DNA of 64,000 bases from Lewinellaceae bacterium (GTDB lineage Bacteria > Bacteroidota > Bacteroidia > Chitinophagales > Saprospiraceae). This document shows, in pieces, positions 1 through 10,600 of the stretch (the stretch's first letter is position 1; each line of letters opens with the position of its first letter). The stretch lies in assembly GCA_020636355.1 (NCBI GenBank), contig JACJYB010000009.1, positions 62,001 through 126,000 on the forward strand. Reading direction: 5' to 3'. Under the pieces are notes generated by a model. It was given only the letters and a program-made list of their open reading frames with translations, searched no databases and was not told where the DNA came from. The position numbers were made by a program, and so were the translations under genes.

Positions 1-237
1 TTTTTGTTCGCCCAAATCCCTATTCCATTGGCAATATCCGCGGCTTTATTCGCTACCCTCCGAGAGCACATAGCTATCCCTTATTTTTATTTCCAACCAG
101 TGTAATCAATCGTATAACATTCTACTTCTCGTCGCGCACCCGGAAAACCTGTGGAGGGAGTATTGTTTTTATGGCCTGGATGGTGGTTTGCCACCGCTCG
201 GGTATTTATGCTATTTCAGAAAAAGAAAGGACAACCG

Positions 238-1647
238 ATGAAAAAAGATATTTACTTCACCATTTTACTATCTCTATTTTTTTCGTTCACGCAGAGCTTT
301 GGACAGTATAAGGCTATCCCTGATCCTAATTTTGAGCAGGCGTTGATCGATTTAGGGATTGATAAAGACGGGATAGTGAATGGACAGATGGCGACGGTTG
401 ATGCAGTGGGGGTGACTGGTTTAGATGTAAGTAGCAGATATATAAAGAATATTTCTGGAATTGAAATATTTGTGGATTTAGTTACATTAAACTGTAGGAA
501 AAACCTTTTAACAAATATTGATTTGAATCATAATACTCTACTTGAAAATTTGTATTGTGATGAAAATCAATTAATAGTGGTTAATATTGAAAATAATTTA
601 GCCCTGAAAAGCTTGAGTTGTACTAAAAATGCAATAACCAAATTGAGTATTGATGATAAAGTTTTATTGACTTCATTATATTGTTTTGGAAATAAAATTA
701 TAAATCTGAATATAAGCCAATTAAATAAATTAGTAATATTAAATTGCCATACTAATCAAATAAGTAAGTTAGATGTGGATAATAGCACTGAGTTGGAGTA
801 TTTATACTGTTCTAATAACTACATTTCTGAGTTAAATATAACTAAGAACACTAAATTATTGGGGCTGTATTGTTGGAATAACTACTTGACTAAACTTAAT
901 GTTAGTGAGAACAAAAGATTATTATATTTGTATTGTGCGAATAATAAAATTACTTCATTAAATACAAACTTCAACCATGATCTAGAGAATCTTTCATGTT
1001 ATTATAATAAAATCGAATCATTATTTCTTGGAGAAAATAAAAAATTATGGTTGCTATATTGTTTTGGTAACCGAATAGAAGGATTAAATTTATCTCAAAA
1101 TGTAAATTTGCAAGAGCTTGTTTGCGATTTTAATCGACTAACAGAACTTAACATTAGAAACGGTAACAACAATTCTATTAATTTATTTAGTGCTATACAT
1201 AATCCTAACCTATCATGCATCATTGTTGATGATCCTTTAAAGATTGATTCAAGTTGGTTAAAGGATACTACTGCTGTATTTTCGAAGAGTTGCAACATAA
1301 ATGTAATCCAATTGAATAAAGATAAGTATTATGAAGTAAATGATTATAAGAATACTAATAATCAACAACTTTTTTGGCAAGAGTTTGGCGACTGCTATTC
1401 TGATCAAATCTACAAAGAGTTAAATTCTACCTTAGATCACCTGGGTAATAGACTTTCAGTCTACCCTAATCCGGTAAGGAATTATCTGTTTGTTTCTAAT
1501 GCCTCGAAACAACTTACAATAGTTGATGTGATTGGAAACCTCATGGTTATCAAAACTGATCGCCCGGAAGTGGATGTATCCGGCTTGACACCGGGTGTGT
1601 ATTATTTGAGGTCGGGGGATGAAGTAGTGAGGTTTGTGAAGTGGTAG
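238..1647 (+). CDS. Secreted leucine-rich-repeat protein with T9SS sorting domain
   Basis: The product is 469 residues. The ATG at 238 is chosen over the upstream in-frame start because it follows AAAGGA closely and opens a clean signal peptide (MKKDIYF...SFGQ). A capping motif IPDPNFEQALIDLGID follows, then about a dozen 21-residue LRRs of the pattern LxxLYCxxNxIxxLNIS (about residues 75-350), each with a conserved cysteine. The last ~75 residues are a type-A T9SS domain (VYPNPVRNYL ... GVYYLRSGDE). By family it should be exported and probably anchored at the cell surface, where LRRs bind protein or glycan partners; the ligand is unknown. The cap and LRR block are homologous to two blocks inside the giant gene immediately downstream, so the pair probably arose by duplication. 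The body is strongly AT-rich. No gene is seen in bases 1-237. Confidence 0.85.
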   Translation: MKKDIYFTILLSLFFSFTQSFGQYKAIPDPNFEQALIDLGIDKDGIVNGQMATVDAVGVTGLDVSSRYIKNISGIEIFVDLVTLNCRKNLLTNIDLNHNTLLENLYCDENQLIVVNIENNLALKSLSCTKNAITKLSIDDKVLLTSLYCFGNKIINLNISQLNKLVILNCHTNQISKLDVDNSTELEYLYCSNNYISELNITKNTKLLGLYCWNNYLTKLNVSENKRLLYLYCANNKITSLNTNFNHDLENLSCYYNKIESLFLGENKKLWLLYCFGNRIEGLNLSQNVNLQELVCDFNRLTELNIRNGNNNSINLFSAIHNPNLSCIIVDDPLKIDSSWLKDTTAVFSKSCNINVIQLNKDKYYEVNDYKNTNNQQLFWQEFGDCYSDQIYKELNSTLDHLGNRLSVYPNPVRNYLFVSNASKQLTIVDVIGNLMVIKTDRPEVDVSGLTPGVYYLRSGDEVVRFVKW

Positions 1648-1683
1648 GTGCAGTTGAATATTAATATGATAAATTTACATAAT

Positions 1684-4600
1684 ATGAATTCAAGCAGTAA
1701 ATACGGATTGATTATTTGTGCCAAAAGGGAAATATCCTTGATTGAAAAATGGATTATAATATTATTTGTCGGGATGAATGTAATTTTTTATCCATTGGGA
1801 GCTCAAAACTGTGTTACTAATGAAACATACGGAAATGATAATAATTGCGGGAATGATTGTAATTTGAATTATGATCAAAGCGCCGGAAACATTAATATAC
1901 CAGTATTTATACATGCCTCATTATATAACAACACCTTTGAAGTAAATAAAATTGCAAATTTAATTGCTTTAGTTAATTTGCAATTTCAAGCATTTGGGGT
2001 TCCAATAAATTTTATTATTACAAATCAGATATATGATCATACTACGTTTAGTCAAGATGCCTGTTTTTATTATGATGGAGGGAAATGCGGATGTCCACAA
2101 GTGACTGCTGATAGAATTAGTCCAATAATGTTAAGTAATCCGAATGTTTTGCATATTTTTCTTTTTGAGAATATTTTATACGAGAATACAAATTCCAATA
2201 TACCATGTGAAATTGATGATTATAGTAATGATGCATTAGGTATAGCTTTTTATCCAAAAGTGACTTCAGGACTTCCGACTAATGGGTTAGTTCTAAAAAA
2301 CAGTATTGTAAATGGATCACTTTTTCAAGTTCTTGCACATGAATTAGGTCATCTTTTTGGCCTATACCATACTTTTGAGAATTCTGTATTTTCATCAACT
2401 ATTTGTGGAGGCGCTTCAAATGATGGTATAGGTGATACACCTTTAATGGTGAATGGAGTGCCTGAAGACAATTCTTTAAATACGATGTCGTGTAATCTAA
2501 TGGATTATACAGATACAAATATTCCAAATATTCCTCCTTATGATGGTTGCTTTAATTTTTGGGATATAACTGACTGCCAAAGAGCAAAAATTGTAGATGT
2601 TTTATTTACATGTCGTAATAATATTTGTACTGATCCATTAAAACCTGTTATAAAAAATAATAATGGAAATTATGTTGGAGATTATTTAGACTATTTAATT
2701 GGCGATGTAGATTTTGAACTACTTGTTCAATTGGATGGAAGCCACGCTACAAATACTGAAAATTATGTTTCAATTAGTATTTATGATGAATTAGGAAATT
2801 ATTTATCAGGGCTTTATTCAAATAAAATTACTTTGAAAGATTATTTTAATCATGGAGTTGGTTTAAATGAAGGGAAGTATAAAATTGAGTTTATCGATAA
2901 ATCAATTGTAAATTCTTCATGCCAAAGTCTGCCTACTGAAATATTACTTTCTGTGTATTCGTGCAATGATAACATTAAAAATGGTGATGAAACTGGAGTA
3001 GATTGCGGGGGCACGATCTGTGATCCTTGCCCAACGTGTGACGATGGCATAAAGAATGGAGAAGAGACAGGAATAGATTGTGGTGGACTAGATTGTGAAC
3101 CTTGTTCAACTTGTAGTGATGGTATTAGAAATGGAGATGAAACAGGTGTAGACTGTGGTGGCTCGGTATGTGGTCCATGCCCAACTTGTGATGATGGCGT
3201 AAAGAATGGAGATGAGACGGGAGTAGATTGCGGTGGCTCTTGTCCAAATAGTTGTGTTACTTGCATTGCGCCAAGTATATTGGAGCCAATTGAATACTTC
3301 TGCAATGGAAGTACCTATCAGATATCTTTTGGTTTCACGGGAGAAATTGATGCCTACTATGATATTTATGTAACAAGTAGCAATGTTGTTTATGATAATA
3401 AGAGCAATGTTTCAGCCAACCATTATACCTTAGCTAATATACCAGCAGGGGAAACAGTAGGTTTGCTAGTTGAGAATATTGAAGATCCTCAACATTGTTT
3501 TGATGCCCTTTCAATCTCACCACCTAATTGCGATCCATCAATAATCGATGTAACGTGGCCAACTATACCAGAATGTATTCAAGCTGATGAAGTACGGACC
3601 ATAACATGGAATTCTGGGGGCACGGTAATGGGGAAAATAATGATTGAAGCTTGTGATCAGACAGGAATGTGCTATTTGATTGGAGATATGGAGCCTGATA
3701 ATGGATCATTAACCTGGACCATTCCATATATGGCCAATGGAAATCCATTGCCAGAAGGTGAATATACGATTAAGATATATGACCCATTTAACACAAATAA
3801 GGTTGGATATAGCCCAGTGAATTTTACATATTATGAGAGCTGTAATATTCAGGATTGTGATCCACTAGACGTTATATTACTTTCACCTATCAGTGGTGTT
3901 CAATTTGAGTTAAGTGATGAAATATATTTGACATGGAATCTTGTTGCAGTTCCCACAAACTGTCAGTGGAAAGATTATCATCTTCAAGTCAGCGCTGATC
4001 CAGATTTTACTAATACTTCGTTCCAGTCATTAACATTTGCCTATTACAATTTTCTGGCTGACATAGTTGGGCCAGGGACTTATTATTGGAGAGTACGATC
4101 AGTTAATGACGAAGGAGTTTTGGGAAATTGGTCGGTTATAAATACTTTTCAAATTATTTCAAGTTCAGCAAGTGAGTTGAATTTTTCAACTTGCCTCCAG
4201 GCTCCTGATAATGTCACTCAAGGGGATCCATTTTCTTTTGATTTCTCATTGGTAAATCCTGGTATTGTGGATTGGTCCGGAACTGTAGTAGTAGCCTTAG
4301 TTGAACAACAAAATGCGTCAAATAATAAAATTCTTTTACAAAAGAGTGCCCAAATTAATTCGAAAGGTACGCAGTCATTTAGTAATTATGTGGCAAGTGG
4401 TACAACGTGGCAATTAACTCCCGGCACTTATTTGATAGGCGTTACTTACAGTGATGCGCAATCTGATGGCTATCGATGGGTAGGCTCAGCTTCTTGTACA
4501 CCCCAGTTACAAGTAGGTAATGAAATAACAGCAGTTCATTATTTGACGGTGTCCGAAGCGCCGTGCAACCCTCCAATTAATATTTATGTATCCGATGCAT

Positions 4601-7600
4601 CTATAACCAGTAGTCAGGCATCAATAAGTTGGACGAATTTATATAATGCAGGTGGATACGGAATAGAGTTTCGGATAGTTGGAAATTCGCAATGGGATTA
4701 TCTGGAAACTAGCTCAAGTTCACTACTACTTGACGGATTATCGAGTGGTACTTTATATGAATATCGGATAAAGTCTCTTTGTGGTAATAGTGAATCATCT
4801 TATTCTACGATTCGAACATTCGAAACCTATTGTGATTATGTCATCACAGTTTCTAATATCAATGATGATGGTGATGGATCCTTGCGAAAAGCAATTACAT
4901 GCGCAAACAAGACGCCTGGATTAAATCGAATTACCTTCAATATTCCTGGTTCAGGATCACATGTAATCTCAGTTCTATCTCCTCTACCAAGTATATCGGA
5001 TGAAGTGATCATAGATGGAACTACCCAACCTGGAAATGACCCAAATGTTGGACTTATAATTATTGATGGATCCAATACGTCTGGGGAATTTTCTGATGGA
5101 ATAAGTATTGGTACGGACAATGTTGAAATTTATGGTTTAGATTTAAGAAACTTCGACGATTCTGGTATAAGCATATCAGGATCGAATATTTCTATCGGAG
5201 CTGAATCCAAGCGAAATATTATTTCAGCTTGCGAAAGCGGTATTTATTTATGGCCAAATGTTAGTACCATTTTAATTGATGGAAATATTATTGGAGTGGA
5301 CAAAGCTACTGGTAATACCACAGGTAATAATAGTGGAATCTATCTTAATTCATTTAATGGTGTTGATATTCGAAATAATATTATAGGAGGTAATGGCAGT
5401 GGGATATATCAATGGGTTACTAATAATCAAATTAATTGTAGTGATTTGGTTGTGGAGCATAATTATATCGGAACTGATTTAAGTGGTAATAACAATCAAA
5501 ATTCTTTCGGGTTCCTGGTGTGGGCATATGGTAATGAAAATACCTATCATGTCACCAATTCTGTTATAAGAAATAATGTAATTGCTTATAATTTACAAGC
5601 TATTTATTTGCAAGATGGGTACTCTATTGAAATAGAAAAGAATAGTTTTAAATGTAATGATCATGCAATCGGGTTAACCTATGGTGCAAATGGTGAAGCA
5701 ATTCGGCCAACAATTAGCATGGCTACAAATACATATGTCGCTGGTATAGGCGGAGTAGGACAGCGTATAGATGTTTATTTCGCAGATGAATGTGGAAAAT
5801 CATGTGAAGGAAGTGATTATATTGGCTCAGCGGTAGTTGATGGCACAGGTAATTGGAAGCTTTCTAATTTGAGTATCTCAGTTGGGAGAATGGTTACAGC
5901 TTTGTCATCTACTTCCACTTCTGAAACATCGATCTTTAGTCTTTGTAAATTGATTTTAAATCAATGCCAGAATGGAGTTAAGGATGGAGATGAGACCGCT
6001 GTCGATTGTGGTGGTTCTACTTGTGGGCCATGCCAAGATAATTGTGATTGGAAATATATTCAACCTGCTAATAATGTTGCTTTTTATAAGGTTGTTGTAA
6101 ATGGTGATCGTTGGATCGCCGCGGGATACAAAGGAAAGCTTTTAATTTCAGATAATTACGGACTTAGTTGGGTTGAAAAATTGAGCATTGGAGATTCAGA
6201 AGTGTTTGTAGATGTGGTATTTATTGATACCCAAACCGGAGTCGCGGTTTCAAGCACTGGAGTGGTCTATAAGACTATGGATTCAGGAGAAACTTGGCTT
6301 GCCCTAAGTAATACGGGTATTGGTACAGCCAGAATGGTATTCATTAACGCAAATCATGCTTGGGCCGTGGGTTTAAATGGAGGAGTAGTCAAAAGTGTTG
6401 ATGGTGGAGCTAATTGGAGTCAGGTGAGTACCGGTTTTAGTGGTAGATTTAATGATGTTCAATTCCTAAACTCAAGTATTGGTTATATAGTTGGTAACTC
6501 TGGGATACTTTTAAAAACAGTAAATGGTGGTAACAATTGGTCTCAAATTTCTGGAGGCGTGAGTAAAAGTATATATAAAGTTCAGTTCTTGGATAGTAAT
6601 CGTGGATTTATTAAAATTTTGGCCTCAGGATACGAAGATATCCTTAAAACTACTGATGGGGGACAAACTTGGAACTCCATTTTTGTGAATAAGGTTCCTA
6701 GGATAAGTGATTTTTATTTTGTTGATGAATTGTTTGGATATTATACATCATCGAGCGATATATTTAGTACTGTAGACGGCGGTCTTATTTGGAAATATGA
6801 ATACGGTAAAGGAGGTAGTAATGTTAATAGTTTTGTCTATTTTAATGATTTAATTATTGTTGCCGGAGGTGCCTATAATTTTACAATAAATGATCAATAT
6901 TCTGAATTAATGGTGTATGGATGTGATTTGTATAGTCAAACTTGTTCAAATGGCATCAAGGATGGAGACGAAGAAGATGTGGATTGTGGTGGGTCTCTAT
7001 GCGAGCCTTGTGGCACTCAACCTCCAAAAATTATATCTTTTAAAGAGGGCGATATTTTAGATAATGGCTGCAGCAATGAATATTTTAGTCAAGAAGGCAT
7101 CTATTTAAACTTGATTTGGTCTAGTGTCAAAAATGCAACACAATACAATATACAGGGATTCAACAATGAATCATATAATACTGCATTTAATATTTCAACC
7201 TCAGATACTGCTACGAGCTATTCTTGTCAAGGATGTTATGCCAATTCTGGAGACAGCCTTAGAATAAAAGTTAGAGCATATGTTGAAGGACAATGGACAT
7301 CTTTTTCATATCCCGTTACTGGATACTATGAAGATGTGAATTCCGATTGTGTACCTGGCTGTACTTACGTATTAAGTCATAATTTTGACCCAATAGCAAC
7401 GCTTGATGATGGATCCTGTGAAACATGTAGTGATAGCATCCAAAATGGTGATGAAACAGGTGTTGATTGTGGCGGTATTCTTTGTGAACCATGTAAGAGT
7501 ATTACCTACATCCCTGATCCCAACTTCGAGCAGAGACTTATCTATGATGGAATAGATAAGGATGGAACTTTAAATGGTCAAATGTATTCCATAGATGCTT

Positions 7601-10600
7601 TGGGAGTAGATACTTTAATTTTGACTTCCAGAAATATTAGTGACTTAACTGGAATCGAAGCATTCATTGATCTTCAGTATTTGGTTTGCCCAAATAATCA
7701 TTTGACATTCCTTGACTTAAGTCAAAATATAGTATTGACATATTTAGAGTGCAGCTTTAATCAAATTTCAAGCCTTAATGTGACTCAAAGTTTTGATTTG
7801 ACTTATTTAGCTTGTAGTTCTAATCAATTATCGGAGTTGGATTTAACTAATAATTTAAGTTTAGAGGTTTTGTTCTGCAACGGTAACCAATTAACTAATC
7901 TTGATTTAAGTCAAAATACCGTTTTAGGAAATATTGCATGTAATGACAATCAATTGAAGGAGCTAGATGTAAGCCAAAATACATCCTTAAATTATTTGTA
8001 TTGCCATGGCAATCAATTGACTGGACTAGATCTAAGCCAAAATTCAATTTTAACAGAATTGAAATGCTACGACAATCAATTGTTGAGCCTTGATGTTTCC
8101 CCAAATCTGAATCTCAAGTGGCTATTTTGCTGGGGTAATCAACTAACCTATTTGGATGTTCGAAATGGGCACAATAAAGCTATTAATTACTTTGATGTAA
8201 CAGGGAACCCTGATCTTGCTTGTATATCTGTCGACGACGTAGATTACTTTAATACGAAATGGAGCCAATACAAAGATGAGACTGCCATATTTTCAACAAA
8301 TTGCTTCGCCGATATCACTTATATCCCCGACCCAAACTTCGAGCAAGCCCTCATCGATTTAGGTATTGATAGCGATGGACAGATCAATGGCCAAATGTAC
8401 ACGGATGATGCAGCTGGCGTGACAATACTGCAGGTTGGTAATAGGAATATCAGTGATCTTACAGGCATTGAAGCATTTGTAGATTTAGTTCATCTGGATT
8501 GCGCCATCAATCAACTAACCAGCCTGGATGTAAGCAATAATGTAGCATTACAATTTCTGGGATGTGGGGATAATCAAATTACTAGTCTCGATCTCAGTCA
8601 AAATACGGCCTTGGTGGAACTGTATTGTTATTTGAACCCACTCAATGGATTGGATGTGAGTGCGAATGTAAATTTGGAACAATTGTCGTGCCGTTCCAAT
8701 CAACTGCTTTCTCTTGACCTCAGTAATATTACACGACTAACCTATCTGGAGTGTTCTGAGAATAATCTGACGAGTCTTGATTTGAGTAATAATGCTAATT
8801 TGGAACAACTTTATTGCGATAAGAATTATTTGACTAGCCTTAATGTTTCTGCAAGCCCAAATCTACAGGTCTTATACTGTTATCGTAATTTAATTACAAT
8901 GCTTGATTTTAGCGGAGTTACAGGGCTTTTATTTTTTGATTGTTCCACGAATAGGTTAACCGAATTAAATGTCAACCAGAACCATGCATTAAAATATTTG
9001 AAATGTAACTCAAATAAGATAAATGAATTGGATCTTACGGGCAACTCATCATTGGAATCTTTTTGGTGCGATAATAACCAATTGACGTCTTTAGATGTAC
9101 GCAATGGAAATAATGCGGGAATTATTACGTTTTCGGCTTATTATAATCCCAGCCTTTCTTGTATTTCAGTAGATGACGTCGCCATCGCCAATGCGAATTG
9201 GGGCAAGGATGCTGCCACTCATTTTTCTTCTGACTGTTCCATGGACACTTGTGATGACGGCATCCAAAATGGGGATGAAACCGGTATTGATTGTGGAGGC
9301 AGTCTTTGTGAACCATGTCCTTGCGTTCATCCCGATCTGCCGGCATTGATGGCATTATATTATGCAACGGATGGGGCGAATTGGACAACAAAATGGGATA
9401 CTGCCAATTGTGATATTTGTAATTGGTACGGAGTAGATTGTCTTAATGGCCGAGTCATTGCCATCAGATTAGTAAATAATAATTTGGTTGGAGTTATACC
9501 GGTTGACCTGTCCCAATTAACCGAATTGCAGGATTTATGGCTCCAATTAAATAAACTCTCAGGAGAAATACCCGTAGGAATTAGACAGCTCAATAAATTA
9601 CGTACACTTTATTTAAATGGAAATCAACTTTCAGGATCTATCCCAAGTGAATTAAGTTCACTTTCAGAATTGGTTGGTTTGAATTTAAACCAAAACCAAT
9701 TATCCGATGAAATTCCAAAGTCAATGGGAATGCTATCCAATTTAACGCATTTGAATCTGGCAGGGAATAAATTGACAGGTAATATTCCTGATGAAATAGG
9801 TGATTTAATAAAACTGACCTCTTTAGGACTATCCGCTAATCTATTAAGTGGCCCAATCCCTTTGTCTCTAGGTAATTTGCATGGTCTCCTCTTATTGTAT
9901 GCAGACAATAATGCCTTTTCTGGCTTTGTGCCGGATACATTATTTCAATTGCCAGTCATTGAAGAAATGTTGCTTAATGATAATGATTTTATAGGGTCAG
10001 TGCCTTCAAATGTCAATTCTGCGTCACATCTTCGTTATCTGTGGTTGCAAAACAATCAACTATCCGGAACAATTCCTGAATCCTTAGGGTTGAGCACATC
10101 CTTGCAATCACTCAATTTGAGTAATAATGATTTGGAAGGATGTTTTCCTGCCAACTTGAATAATTTGTGTGGCGTTAATGTTAATTTTTCTTCCAACCCT
10201 GCACTTCCTAATGGAGGTGACTTTCCATCTTTCTGCTTAGATAATACCGGTTCGTGCAACCAATGTTCTGACGGCATCCAGAATGGTGACGAGACTGCTA
10301 TAGACTGTGGGGGCAGTTTGTGTGATCCCTGTGCGATTGATGGATGCACCAACCCAGCAAGTCACAACTACAACCCTGATGCTACCATCGATGATGGCAG
10401 TTGTTTGACTTGCAGCGATGGCGTACAAAATGGGGATGAGACCGGTATCGACTGTGGAGGCGCCCTCTGCATGCCCTGCCAAGCGGTCAGCTATTGCATT
10501 GCAAAAGCTGCTTCCAATCAGTACGAATACATCAAGCGCGTGCAGCTTAATACGCTGGATAACACTTCCGGTGCGGATGGGGGGTATGGTGATTATACAG

